A DNA stretch of 64,000 bases from Phytophthora sp. 'mugwort' (lineage: Eukaryota > Oomycota > Peronosporomycetes > Peronosporales > Peronosporaceae), in the NCBI GenBank assembly GCA_033558025.1, contig JAUCEF010000005.1, positions 5,146,001 through 5,210,000 on the forward strand, given 5' to 3'. Positions 25,854 through 38,596 of the stretch are shown piece by piece (position 1 is the first letter of the stretch; each line of letters opens with the position of its first letter). Below the pieces are notes generated by a model. The model did no database searches. It saw only the letters and a program-made list of their open reading frames with translations, and was not told the origin of the DNA. The translations under genes were made by a program, and so were the position numbers.

Positions 25854-26134
25854 GCACCTCGCTTAGCCAACCCAAAACACAAACACGCTCTTTACGCTAC
25901 CGCTGCCTGGGATGAACGCACATCACGAGCACTTCCACCTCTGCTATCGCGCCGCGCACCTGCTGAGAACACATACACGTCCGTACAGTCGACATCGGCC
26001 CGAATCGGCCTCGTCAACGACGTATCATTACCACGCCCTCACCAAGACAACGCATACCTGCCACGCACTTTCCGCAGCTGCAGTGCATTCTATGTATAGC
26101 AAGAGCGAGTAGAGTAACGGCAGAAAAGCAAAAT

Positions 26135-26206
26135 TCCCAAACCGGGACTCGAACCCGGGTCGCGTGGGTGAAAGCCACGTATCCTAACCGCCTAGACTAT
26201 TTGGGA
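26135..26206 (-). tRNA. trnE(UUC): tRNA-Glu (UUC), array unit 76
   Basis: Complete body. Haplotype G-T-G-T-GA, otherwise found only on short units, so the intact body appears to sit on a spacer of the short class. Confidence 0.94.
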
Positions 26207-26830
26207 GCACCTCGCTTAGCCAACCCAGAACACAAACACGCTCTTTACGCTACCGCTGCCTGGGATGAACGCACATCACAAGCACTTCCACCTCTGCTAT
26301 CGCGCCGCGCACCTGCTGAGAACACATACACGTCCGTACAGTCGACATCGGCCCGAATCGGCCTCGTCAACGACGTATCATTACCACGCCCTCACCAAGA
26401 CAACGCATACCTGCCACGCACTTTCCGCAGCTGTAGTGCATTCTGAGTATAGCAAGAGCGAGTAGAGTAACGACAGAAAAGCAAAATTCCCAAACCGGGA
26501 CTCGAACCCGGGTCGCGTGGGTGAATCCTAACCGCCTAGACTATTTGGGAGCACCTCGCTTAGCCAACCCAGAACACAAACACGCTCTTTACGCTACCGC
26601 TGCCTGGGATGAACGCACATCACAAGCACTTCCACCTCTGCTATCGCGCCGCGCACCTGCTGAGAACACATACACGTCCGTACAGTCGACATCGGCCCGA
26701 ATCGGCCTCGTCAACGACGTATCATTACCACGCCCTCACCAAGACAACGCATACCTGCCACGCACTTTCCGCAGCTGTAGTGCATTCTGAGTATAGCAAG
26801 AGCGAGTAGAGTAACGACAGAAAAGCAAAT

Positions 26831-26888
26831 TCCCAAACCGGGACTCGGACCCGCGTGGGTGAATCCTAACCGCCTAGACTATTTGGGA
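26831..26888 (-). pseudogene. Doubly deleted tRNA-Glu remnant (58 nt), unit 78
   Basis: T-arm deletion and TTT terminator. It follows a G-T-G-T-GA unit, as unit 68 does, so the two are sister copies. Confidence 0.9.
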
Positions 26889-27169
26889 GCACCTCGCTTA
26901 GCCAACCCAAAACACAAACACGCTCTTTACGCTACCGCTGCCTGGGATGAACGCACATCACAAGCACTTCCACCTCTGCTATCGCGCCGCGCACCTGCTG
27001 AGAACACATACACGTCCGTACAGTCGACACCGGCCCGAATCGGCCTCGTCAACGACGTATCATTACCACGCCCTCACCAAGACAACGCATACCTGCCACG
27101 CACTTTCCACAGCTGCAGTGCATTCTGAGTATAGCAAGAGCGAGTAGAGTAACGACAGAAAAGCAAAAT

Positions 27170-27241
27170 TCCCAAACCGGGACTCGAACCCGGGTCGCGT
27201 GGGTGAAAGCCACGTATCCTAACCGCCTAGACTATTTGGGA
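27170..27241 (-). tRNA. trnE(UUC): tRNA-Glu (UUC), array unit 79
   Basis: Complete body. Haplotype A-C-G-C-GA. Confidence 0.94.
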
Positions 27242-27522
27242 GCACCTCGCTTAGCCAACCCAAAACACAAACACGCTCTTTACGCTACCGCTGCCTGGGA
27301 TGAACGCACATCACAAGCACTTCCACCTCTGCTATCGCGCCGCGCACCTGCTGAGAACACATACACGTCCGTACAGTCGACACCGGCCCGAATCGGCCTC
27401 GTCAACGACGTATCATTACCACGCCCTCACCAAGACAACGCATACCTGCCACGCACTTTCCGCAGCTGCAGTGCATTCTGAGTATAGCAAGAGCGAGTAG
27501 AGTAACGACAGAAAAGCAAAAT

Positions 27523-27594
27523 TCCCAAACCGGGACTCGAACCCGGGTCGCGTGGGTGAAAGCCACGTATCCTAACCGCCTAGACTATTTGGGA
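27523..27594 (-). tRNA. trnE(UUC): tRNA-Glu (UUC), array unit 80
   Basis: Complete body; starts the first copy of the 1732-bp duplication. Haplotype A-C-G-C-AT. Confidence 0.94.
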
Positions 27595-27875
27595 GCACCT
27601 CGCTTAGCCAACCCAAAACACAAACACGCTCTTTACGCTACCGCTGCCTGGGATGAACGCACATCACAAGCACTTCCACCTCTGCTATCGCGCCGCGCAC
27701 CTGCTGAGAACACATACACGTCCGTACAGTCGACACCGGCCCGAATCGGCCTCGTCAACGACGTATCATTACCACGCCCTCACCAAGACAACGCATACCT
27801 GCCACGCACTTTCCGCAGCTGCAGTGCATTCTATGTATAGCAAGAGCGAGTAGAGTAACGGCAGAAAAGCAAAAT

Positions 27876-27947
27876 TCCCAAACCGGGACTCGAACCCGGG
27901 TCGCGTGGGTGAAAGCCACGTATCCTAACCGCCTAGACTATTTGGGA
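27876..27947 (-). tRNA. trnE(UUC): tRNA-Glu (UUC), array unit 81
   Basis: Complete body. Haplotype A-T-G-T-GA. Confidence 0.94.
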
Positions 27948-28227
27948 GCACCTCGCTTAGCCAACCCAAAACACAAACACGCTCTTTACGCTACCGCTGC
28001 CTGGGATGAACGCACATCACAAGCACTTCCACCTCTGCTATCGCGCCGCGCACCTGCTGAGAACACATACACGTCCGTACAGTCGACATCGGCCCGAATC
28101 GGCCTCGTCAACGACGTATCATTACCACGCCCTCACCAAGACAACGCATACCTGCCACGCACTTTCCGCAGCTGTAGTGCATTCTGAGTATAGCAAGAGC
28201 GAGTAGAGTAACGACAGAAAAGCAAAT

Positions 28228-28285
28228 TCCCAAACCGGGACTCGGACCCGCGTGGGTGAATCCTAACCGCCTAGACTATTTGGGA
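28228..28285 (-). pseudogene. Doubly deleted tRNA-Glu remnant (58 nt), unit 82
   Basis: T-arm deletion and TTT terminator; third unit of the first 1732-bp block. Confidence 0.9.
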
Positions 28286-29254
28286 GCACCTCGCTTAGCC
28301 AACCCAAAACACAAACACGCTCTTTACGCTACCGCTGCCTGGGATGAACGCACATCACAAGCACTTCCACCTCTGCTATCGCGCCGCGCACCTGCTGAGA
28401 ACACATACACGTCCGTACAGTCGACATCGGCCCGAATCGGCCTCGTCAACGACGTATCATTACCACGCCCTCACCAAGACAACGCATACCTGCCACGCAC
28501 TTTCCGCAGCTGTAGTGCATTCTGAGTATAGCAAGAGCGAGTAGAGTAACGACAGAAAAGCAAAATTCCCAAACCGGGACTCGAACCCGGGTCGCGTGGG
28601 TGAATCCTAACCGCCTAGACTATTTGGGAGCACCTCGCTTAGCCAACCCAGAACACAAACACGCTCTTTACGCTACCGCTGCCTGGGATGAACGCACATC
28701 ACAAGCACTTCCACCTCTGCTATCGCGCCGCGCACCTGCTGAGAACACATACACGTCCGTACAGTCGACATCGGCCCGAATCGGCCTCGTCAACGACGTA
28801 TCATTACCACGCCCTCACCAAGACAACGCATACCTGCCACGCACTTTCCGCAGCTGTAGTGCATTCTGAGTATAGCAAGAGCGAGTAGAGTAACGACAGA
28901 AAAGCAAAATTCCCAAACCGGGACTCGAACCCGGGTCGCGTGGGTGAATCCTAACCGCCTAGACTATTTGGGAGCACCTCGCTTAGCCAACCCAGAACAC
29001 AAACACGCTCTTTACGCTACCGCTGCCTGGGATGAACGCACATCACAAGCACTTCCACCTCTGCTATCGCGCCGCGCACCTGCTGAGAACACATACACGT
29101 CCGTACAGTCGACACCGGCCCGAATCGGCCTCGTCAACGACGTATCATTACCACGCCCTCACCAAGACAACGCATACCTGCCACGCACTTTCCGCAGCTG
29201 CAGTGCATTCTGAGTATAGCAAGAGCGAGTAGAGTAACGACAGAAAAGCAAAAT

Positions 29255-29326
29255 TCCCAAACCGGGACTCGAACCCGGGTCGCGTGGGTGAAAGCCACGT
29301 ATCCTAACCGCCTAGACTATTTGGGA
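29255..29326 (-). tRNA. trnE(UUC): tRNA-Glu (UUC), array unit 85
   Basis: Complete body; counterpart of unit 80 in the second 1732-bp copy. Haplotype A-C-G-C-AT. Confidence 0.94.
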
Positions 29327-29607
29327 GCACCTCGCTTAGCCAACCCAAAACACAAACACGCTCTTTACGCTACCGCTGCCTGGGATGAACGCACATCACA
29401 AGCACTTCCACCTCTGCTATCGCGCCGCGCACCTGCTGAGAACACATACACGTCCGTACAGTCGACACCGGCCCGAATCGGCCTCGTCAACGACGTATCA
29501 TTACCACGCCCTCACCAAGACAACGCATACCTGCCACGCACTTTCCGCAGCTGCAGTGCATTCTATGTATAGCAAGAGCGAGTAGAGTAACGGCAGAAAA
29601 GCAAAAT

Positions 29608-29679
29608 TCCCAAACCGGGACTCGAACCCGGGTCGCGTGGGTGAAAGCCACGTATCCTAACCGCCTAGACTATTTGGGA
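29608..29679 (-). tRNA. trnE(UUC): tRNA-Glu (UUC), array unit 86
   Basis: Complete body; counterpart of unit 81. Haplotype A-T-G-T-GA. Confidence 0.94.
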
Positions 29680-29959
29680 GCACCTCGCTTAGCCAACCCA
29701 AAACACAAACACGCTCTTTACGCTACCGCTGCCTGGGATGAACGCACATCACAAGCACTTCCACCTCTGCTATCGCGCCGCGCACCTGCTGAGAACACAT
29801 ACACGTCCGTACAGTCGACATCGGCCCGAATCGGCCTCGTCAACGACGTATCATTACCACGCCCTCACCAAGACAACGCATACCTGCCACGCACTTTCCG
29901 CAGCTGTAGTGCATTCTGAGTATAGCAAGAGCGAGTAGAGTAACGACAGAAAAGCAAAT

Positions 29960-30017
29960 TCCCAAACCGGGACTCGGACCCGCGTGGGTGAATCCTAACC
30001 GCCTAGACTATTTGGGA
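29960..30017 (-). pseudogene. Doubly deleted tRNA-Glu remnant (58 nt), unit 87
   Basis: Exact counterpart of unit 82 in the second 1732-bp block. Confidence 0.9.
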
Positions 30018-30986
30018 GCACCTCGCTTAGCCAACCCAAAACACAAACACGCTCTTTACGCTACCGCTGCCTGGGATGAACGCACATCACAAGCACTTCC
30101 ACCTCTGCTATCGCGCCGCGCACCTGCTGAGAACACATACACGTCCGTACAGTCGACATCGGCCCGAATCGGCCTCGTCAACGACGTATCATTACCACGC
30201 CCTCACCAAGACAACGCATACCTGCCACGCACTTTCCGCAGCTGTAGTGCATTCTGAGTATAGCAAGAGCGAGTAGAGTAACGACAGAAAAGCAAAATTC
30301 CCAAACCGGGACTCGAACCCGGGTCGCGTGGGTGAATCCTAACCGCCTAGACTATTTGGGAGCACCTCGCTTAGCCAACCCAGAACACAAACACGCTCTT
30401 TACGCTACCGCTGCCTGGGATGAACGCACATCACAAGCACTTCCACCTCTGCTATCGCGCCGCGCACCTGCTGAGAACACATACACGTCCGTACAGTCGA
30501 CATCGGCCCGAATCGGCCTCGTCAACGACGTATCATTACCACGCCCTCACCAAGACAACGCATACCTGCCACGCACTTTCCGCAGCTGTAGTGCATTCTG
30601 AGTATAGCAAGAGCGAGTAGAGTAACGACAGAAAAGCAAAATTCCCAAACCGGGACTCGAACCCGGGTCGCGTGGGTGAATCCTAACCGCCTAGACTATT
30701 TGGGAGCACCTCGCTTAGCCAACCCAGAACACAAACACGCTCTTTACGCTACCGCTGCCTGGGATGAACGCACATCACAAGCACTTCCACCTCTGCTATC
30801 GCGCCGCGCACCTGCTGAGAACACATACACGTCCGTACAGTCGACACCGGCCCGAATCGGCCTCGTCAACGACGTATCATTACCACGCCCTCACCAAGAC
30901 AACGCATACCTGCCACGCACTTTCCACAGCTGCAGTGCATTCTGAGTATAGCAAGAGCGAGTAGAGTAACGACAGAAAAGCAAAAT

Positions 30987-31058
30987 TCCCAAACCGGGAC
31001 TCGAACCCGGGTCGCGTGGGTGAAAGCCACGTATCCTAACCGCCTAGACTATTTGGGA
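30987..31058 (-). tRNA. trnE(UUC): tRNA-Glu (UUC), array unit 90
   Basis: Complete body. Haplotype A-C-G-C-GA. Confidence 0.94.
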
Positions 31059-31339
31059 GCACCTCGCTTAGCCAACCCAAAACACAAACACGCTCTTTAC
31101 GCTACCGCTGCCTGGGATGAACGCACATCACAAGCACTTCCACCTCTGCTATCGCGCCGCGCACCTGCTGAGAACACATACACGTCCGTACAGTCGACAC
31201 CGGCCCGAATCGGCCTCGTCAACGACGTATCATTACCACGCCCTCACCAAGACAACGCATACCTGCCACGCACTTTCCGCAGCTGCAGTGCATTCTGAGT
31301 ATAGCAAGAGCGAGTAGAGTAACGACAGAAAAGCAAAAT

Positions 31340-31411
31340 TCCCAAACCGGGACTCGAACCCGGGTCGCGTGGGTGAAAGCCACGTATCCTAACCGCCTAG
31401 ACTATTTGGGA
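31340..31411 (-). tRNA. trnE(UUC): tRNA-Glu (UUC), array unit 91
   Basis: Complete body. Haplotype A-C-G-C-AT. Confidence 0.94.
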
Positions 31412-32026
31412 GCACCTCGCTTAGCCAACCCAAAACACAAACACGCTCTTTACGCTACCGCTGCCTGGGATGAACGCACATCACAAGCACTTCCACCTCT
31501 GCTATCGCGCCGCGCACCTGCTGAGAACACATACACGTCCGTACAGTCGACACCGGCCCGAATCGGCCTCGTCAACGACGTATCATTACCACGCCCTCAC
31601 CAAGACAACGCATACCTGCCACGCACTTTCCGCAGCTGCAGTGCATTCTATGTATAGCAAGAGCGAGTAGAGTAACGGCAGAAAAGCAAAATTCCCAAAC
31701 CGGGACTCGAACCCGGGTCGCGTGGGTGAATCCTAACCGCCTAGACTATTTGGGAGCACCTCGCTTAGCCAACCCAAAACACAAACACGCTCTTTACGCT
31801 ACCGCTGCCTGGGATGAACGCACATCACAAGCACTTCCACCTCTGCTATCGCGCCGCGCACCTGCTGAGAACACATACACGTCCGTACAGTCGACACCGG
31901 CCCGAATCGGCCTCGTCAACGACGTATCATTACCACGCCCTCACCATACCTGCCACGCACTTTCCACAGCTGCAGTGCATTCTGAGTATAGCAAGAGCGA
32001 GTAGAGTAACGACAGAAAAGCAAAAT

Positions 32027-32098
32027 TCCCAAACCGGGACTCGAACCCGGGTCGCGTGGGTGAAAGCCACGTATCCTAACCGCCTAGACTATTTGGGA
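32027..32098 (-). tRNA. trnE(UUC): tRNA-Glu (UUC), array unit 93
   Basis: Complete body. Haplotype A-C-A-C-GA. The preceding short unit carries the 10-bp spacer deletion; the pair is duplicated. Confidence 0.94.
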
Positions 32099-32713
32099 GC
32101 ACCTCGCTTAGCCAACCCAAAACACAAACACGCTCTTTACGCTACCGCTGCCTGGGATGAACGCACATCACAAGCACTTCCACCTCTGCTATCGCGCCGC
32201 GCACCTGCTGAGAACACATACACGTCCGTACAGTCGACACCGGCCCGAATCGGCCTCGTCAACGACGTATCATTACCACGCCCTCACCAAGACAACGCAT
32301 ACCTGCCACGCACTTTCCACAGCTGCAGTGCATTCTGAGTATAGCAAGAGCGAGTAGAGTAACGACAGAAAAGCAAAATTCCCAAACCGGGACTCGAACC
32401 CGGGTCGCGTGGGTGAATCCTAACCGCCTAGACTATTTGGGAGCACCTCGCTTAGCCAACCCAAAACACAAACACGCTCTTTACGCTACCGCTGCCTGGG
32501 ATGAACGCACATCACAAGCACTTCCACCTCTGCTATCGCGCCGCGCACCTGCTGAGAACACATACACGTCCGTACAGTCGACACCGGCCCGAATCGGCCT
32601 CGTCAACGACGTATCATTACCACGCCCTCACCATACCTGCCACGCACTTTCCACAGCTGCAGTGCATTCTGAGTATAGCAAGAGCGAGTAGAGTAACGAC
32701 AGAAAAGCAAAAT

Positions 32714-32785
32714 TCCCAAACCGGGACTCGAACCCGGGTCGCGTGGGTGAAAGCCACGTATCCTAACCGCCTAGACTATTTGGGA
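32714..32785 (-). tRNA. trnE(UUC): tRNA-Glu (UUC), array unit 95
   Basis: Complete body; duplicate of unit 93 at 687 bp. Haplotype A-C-A-C-GA. Confidence 0.94.
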
Positions 32786-33410
32786 GCACCTCGCTTAGCC
32801 AACCCAAAACACAAACACGCTCTTTACGCTACCGCTGCCTGGGATGAACGCACATCACAAGCACTTCCACCTCTGCTATCGCGCCGCGCACCTGCTGAGA
32901 ACACATACACGTCCGTACAGTCGACACCGGCCCGAATCGGCCTCGTCAACGACGTATCATTACCACGCCCTCACCAAGACAACGCATACCTGCCACGCAC
33001 TTTCCACAGCTGCAGTGCATTCTGAGTATAGCAAGAGCGAGTAGAGTAACGACAGAAAAGCAAAATTCCCAAACCGGGACTCGAACCCGGGTCGCGTGGG
33101 TGAATCCTAACCGCCTAGACTATTTGGGAGCACCTCGCTTAGCCAACCCAAAACACAAACACGCTCTTTACGCTACCGCTGCCTGGGATGAACGCACATC
33201 ACAAGCACTTCCACCTCTGCTATCGCGCCGCGCACCTGCTGAGAACACATACACGTCCGTACAGTCGACACCGGCCCGAATCGGCCTCGTCAACGACGTA
33301 TCATTACCACGCCCTCACCAAGACAACGCATACCTGCCACGCACTTTCCACAGCTGCAGTGCATTCTGAGTATAGCAAGAGCGAGTAGAGTAACGACAGA
33401 AAAGCAAAAT

Positions 33411-33482
33411 TCCCAAACCGGGACTCGAACCCGGGTCGCGTGGGTGAAAGCCACGTATCCTAACCGCCTAGACTATTTGGGA
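33411..33482 (-). tRNA. trnE(UUC): tRNA-Glu (UUC), array unit 97
   Basis: Complete body. Haplotype A-C-A-C-GA. Confidence 0.94.
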
Positions 33483-34107
33483 GCACCTCGCTTAGCCAAC
33501 CCAAAACACAAACACGCTCTTTACGCTACCGCTGCCTGGGATGAACGCACATCACAAGCACTTCCACCTCTGCTATCGCGCCGCGCACCTGCTGAGAACA
33601 CATACACGTCCGTACAGTCGACACCGGCCCGAATCGGCCTCGTCAACGACGTATCATTACCACGCCCTCACCAAGACAACGCATACCTGCCACGCACTTT
33701 CCACAGCTGCAGTGCATTCTGAGTATAGCAAGAGCGAGTAGAGTAACGACAGAAAAGCAAAATTCCCAAACCGGGACTCGAACCCGGGTCGCGTGGGTGA
33801 ATCCTAACCGCCTAGACTATTTGGGAGCACCTCGCTTAGCCAACCCAAAACACAAACACGCTCTTTACGCTACCGCTGCCTGGGATGAACGCACATCACA
33901 AGCACTTCCACCTCTGCTATCGCGCCGCGCACCTGCTGAGAACACATACACGTCCGTACAGTCGACACCGGCCCGAATCGGCCTCGTCAACGACGTATCA
34001 TTACCACGCCCTCACCAAGACAACGCATACCTGCCACGCACTTTCCACAGCTGCAGTGCATTCTGAGTATAGCAAGAGCGAGTAGAGTAACGACAGAAAA
34101 GCAAAAT

Positions 34108-34179
34108 TCCCAAACCGGGACTCGAACCCGGGTCGCGTGGGTGAAAGCCACGTATCCTAACCGCCTAGACTATTTGGGA
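34108..34179 (-). tRNA. trnE(UUC): tRNA-Glu (UUC), array unit 99
   Basis: Complete body. Haplotype A-C-A-C-GA with rare tgccaTgc, shared with the short unit at 34805. Nine short units (34461-37213) follow. Confidence 0.94.
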
Positions 34180-37100
34180 GCACCTCGCTTAGCCAACCCA
34201 AAACACAAACACGCTCTTTACGCTACCGCTGCCTGGGATGAACGCACATCACAAGCACTTCCACCTCTGCTATCGCGCCGCGCACCTGCTGAGAACACAT
34301 ACACGTCCGTACAGTCGACACCGGCCCGAATCGGCCTCGTCAACGACGTATCATTACCACGCCCTCACCAAGACAACGCATACCTGCCATGCACTTTCCA
34401 CAGCTGCAGTGCATTCTGAGTATAGCAAGAGCGAGTAGAGTAACGACAGAAAAGCAAAATTCCCAAACCGGGACTCGAACCCGGGTCGCGTGGGTGAATC
34501 CTAACCGCCTAGACTATTTGGGAGCACCTCGCTTAGCCAACCCAAAACACAAACACGCTCTTTACGCTACCGCTGCCTGGGATGAACGCACATCACAAGC
34601 ACTTCCACCTCTGCTATCGCGCCGCGCACCTGCTGAGAACACATACACGTCCGTACAGTCGACACCGGCCCGAATCGGCCTCGTCAACGACGTATCATTA
34701 CCACGCCCTCACCAAGACAACGCATACCTGCCACGCACTTTCCACAGCTGCAGTGCATTCTGAGTATAGCAAGAGCGAGTAGAGTAACGACAGAAAAGCA
34801 AAATTCCCAAACCGGGACTCGAACCCGGGTCGCGTGGGTGAATCCTAACCGCCTAGACTATTTGGGAGCACCTCGCTTAGCCAACCCAAAACACAAACAC
34901 GCTCTTTACGCTACCGCTGCCTGGGATGAACGCACATCACAAGCACTTCCACCTCTGCTATCGCGCCGCGCACCTGCTGAGAACACATACACGTCCGTAC
35001 AGTCGACACCGGCCCGAATCGGCCTCGTCAACGACGTATCATTACCACGCCCTCACCAAGACAACGCATACCTGCCATGCACTTTCCACAGCTGCAGTGC
35101 ATTCTGAGTATAGCAAGAGCGAGTAGAGTAACGACAGAAAAGCAAAATTCCCAAACCGGGACTCGAACCCGGGTCGCGTGGGTGAATCCTAACCGCCTAG
35201 ACTATTTGGGAGCACCTCGCTTAGCCAACCCAAAACACAAACACGCTCTTTACGCTACCGCTGCCTGGGATGAACGCACATCACAAGCACTTCCACCTCT
35301 GCTATCGCGCCGCGCACCTGCTGAGAACACATACACGTCCGTACAGTCGACACCGGCCCGAATCGGCCTCGTCAACGACGTATCATTACCACGCCCTCAC
35401 CAAGACAACGCATACCTGCCACGCACTTTCCACAGCTGCAGTGCATTCTGAGTATAGCAAGAGCGAGTAGAGTAACGACAGAAAAGCAAAATTCCCAAAC
35501 CGGGACTCGAACCCGGGTCGCGTGGGTGAATCCTAACCGCCTAGACTATTTGGGAGCACCTCGCTTAGCCAACCCAAAACACAAACACGCTCTTTACGCT
35601 ACCGCTGCCTGGGATGAACGCACATCACAAGCACTTCCACCTCTGCTATCGCGCCGCGCACCTGCTGAGAACACATACACGTCCGTACAGTCGACACCGG
35701 CCCGAATCGGCCTCGTCAACGACGTATCATTACCACGCCCTCACCAAGACAACGCATACCTGCCACGCACTTTCCACAGCTGCAGTGCATTCTGAGTATA
35801 GCAAGAGCGAGTAGAGTAACGACAGAAAAGCAAAATTCCCAAACCGGGACTCGAACCCGGGTCGCGTGGGTGAATCCTAACCGCCTAGACTATTTGGGAG
35901 CACCTCGCTTAGCCAACCCAAAACACAAACACGCTCTTTACGCTACCGCTGCCTGGGATGAACGCACATCACAAGCACTTCCACCTCTGCTATCGCGCCG
36001 CGCACCTGCTGAGAACACATACACGTCCGTACAGTCGACACCGGCCCGAATCGGCCTCGTCAACGACGTATCATTACCACGCCCTCACCAAGACAACGCA
36101 TACCTGCCACGCACTTTCCACAGCTGCAGTGCATTCTGAGTATAGCAAGAGCGAGTAGAGTAACGACAGAAAAGCAAAATTCCCAAACCGGGACTCGAAC
36201 CCGGGTCGCGTGGGTGAATCCTAACCGCCTAGACTATTTGGGAGCACCTCGCTTAGCCAACCCAAAACACAAACACGCTCTTTACGCTACCGCTGCCTGG
36301 GATGAACGCACATCACAAGCACTTCCACCTCTGCTATCGCGCCGCGCACCTGCTGAGAACACATACACGTCCGTACAGTCGACATCGGCCCGAATCGGCC
36401 TCGTCAACGACGTATCATTACCACGCCCTCACCAAGACAACGCATACCTGCCACGCACTTTCCGCAGCTGTAGTGCATTCTGAGTATAGCAAGAGCGAGT
36501 AGAGTAACGACAGAAAAGCAAAATTCCCAAACCGGGACTCGAACCCGGGTCGCGTGGGTGAATCCTAACCGCCTAGACTATTTGGGAGCACCTCGCTTAG
36601 CCAACCCAGAACACAAACACGCTCTTTACGCTACCGCTGCCTGGGATGAACGCACATCACAAGCACTTCCACCTCTGCTATCGCGCCGCGCACCTGCTGA
36701 GAACACATACACGTCCGTACAGTCGACACCGGCCCGAATCGGCCTCGTCAACGACGTATCATTACCACGCCCTCACCAAGACAACGCATACCTGCCACGC
36801 ACTTTCCGCAGCTGCAGTGCATTCTGAGTATAGCAAGAGCGAGTAGAGTAACGACAGAAAAGCAAAATTCCCAAACCGGGACTCGAACCCGGGTCGCGTG
36901 GGTGAATCCTAACCGCCTAGACTATTTGGGAGCACCTCGCTTAGCCAACCCAAAACACAAACACGCTCTTTACGCTACCGCTGCCTGGGATGAACGCACA
37001 TCACAAGCACTTCCACCTCTGCTATCGCGCCGCGCACCTGCTGAGAACACATACACGTCCGTACAGTCGACACCGGCCCGAATCGGCCTCGTCAACGACG

Positions 37101-37556
37101 TATCATTACCACGCCCTCACCAAGACAACGCATACCTGCCACGCACTTTCCACAGCTGCAGTGCATTCTGAGTATAGCAAGAGCGAGTAGAGTAACGACA
37201 GAAAAGCAAAATTCCCAAACCGGGACTCGAACCCGGGTCGCGTGGGTGAATCCTAACCGCCTAGACTATTTGGGAGCACCTCGCTTAGCCAACCCAAAAC
37301 ACAAACACGCTCTTTACGCTACCGCTGCCTGGGATGAACGCACATCACAAGCACTTCCACCTCTGCTATCGCGCCGCGCACCTGCTGAGAACACATACAC
37401 GTCCGTACAGTCGACACCGGCCCGAATCGGCCTCGTCAACGACGTATCATTACCACGCCCTCACCAAGACAACGCATACCTGCCACGCACTTTCCACAGC
37501 TGCAGTGCATTCTGAGTATAGCAAGAGCGAGTAGAGTAACGACAGAAAAGCAAAAT

Positions 37557-37628
37557 TCCCAAACCGGGACTCGAACCCGGGTCGCGTGGGTGAAAGCCAC
37601 GTATCCTAACCGCCTAGACTATTTGGGA
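37557..37628 (-). tRNA. trnE(UUC): tRNA-Glu (UUC), array unit 109
   Basis: Complete body. Haplotype A-T-G-C-AT. Confidence 0.94.
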
Positions 37629-38253
37629 GCACCTCGCTTAGCCAACCCAAAACACAAACACGCTCTTTACGCTACCGCTGCCTGGGATGAACGCACATCA
37701 CAAGCACTTCCACCTCTGCTATCGCGCCGCGCACCTGCTGAGAACACATACACGTCCGTACAGTCGACATCGGCCCGAATCGGCCTCGTCAACGACGTAT
37801 CATTACCACGCCCTCACCAAGACAACGCATACCTGCCACGCACTTTCCGCAGCTGCAGTGCATTCTATGTATAGCAAGAGCGAGTAGAGTAACGGCAGAA
37901 AAGCAAAATTCCCAAACCGGGACTCGAACCCGGGTCGCGTGGGTGAATCCTAACCGCCTAGACTATTTGGGAGCACCTCGCTTAGCCAACCCAAAACACA
38001 AACACGCTCTTTACGCTACCGCTGCCTGGGATGAACGCACATCACAAGCACTTCCACCTCTGCTATCGCGCCGCGCACCTGCTGAGAACACATACACGTC
38101 CGTACAGTCGACACCGGCCCGAATCGGCCTCGTCAACGACGTATCATTACCACGCCCTCACCAAGACAACGCATACCTGCCACGCACTTTCCGCAGCTGC
38201 AGTGCATTCTGAGTATAGCAAGAGCGAGTAGAGTAACGACAGAAAAGCAAAAT

Positions 38254-38325
38254 TCCCAAACCGGGACTCGAACCCGGGTCGCGTGGGTGAAAGCCACGTA
38301 TCCTAACCGCCTAGACTATTTGGGA
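38254..38325 (-). tRNA. trnE(UUC): tRNA-Glu (UUC), array unit 111
   Basis: Complete body. Haplotype A-C-G-C-AT with the 10-bp spacer deletion and rare cgcgAacc, shared with the short unit at 50365. Confidence 0.94.
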
Positions 38326-38596
38326 GCACCTCGCTTAGCCAACCCAAAACACAAACACGCTCTTTACGCTACCGCTGCCTGGGATGAACGCACATCACAA
38401 GCACTTCCACCTCTGCTATCGCGCCGCGAACCTGCTGAGAACACATACACGTCCGTACAGTCGACACCGGCCCGAATCGGCCTCGTCAACGACGTATCAT
38501 TACCACGCCCTCACCATACCTGCCACGCACTTTCCGCAGCTGCAGTGCATTCTATGTATAGCAAGAGCGAGTAGAGTAACGGCAGAAAAGCAAAAT

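Larger units (their letters stand above)
27523..30986. repeat. Tandem duplication of a 1732-bp, 5-unit block
   Basis: Copies at 27523-29254 and 29255-30986 share the order: long AT, long T-G-T, short with T-arm deletion and TTT terminator, short G-T-G-T, short G-C. The only marker difference I saw is m3 of the fifth unit (G versus A). Confidence 0.85.
31693..33066. repeat. Tandem duplication of a 687-bp, 2-unit block
   Basis: Copies at 31693-32379 and 32380-33066 each contain a short unit with the 10-bp spacer deletion followed by an intact long unit of the same haplotype. Confidence 0.85.

Noticed and set aside
31814..32338. Long ORFs of 171-174 codons spanning two units (also near 32501, 38384, 56053, 56740, 57074)
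   Set aside because: They arise where a 10-bp or 1-bp deletion brings two units into one frame; they are accidental fusions, not genes.
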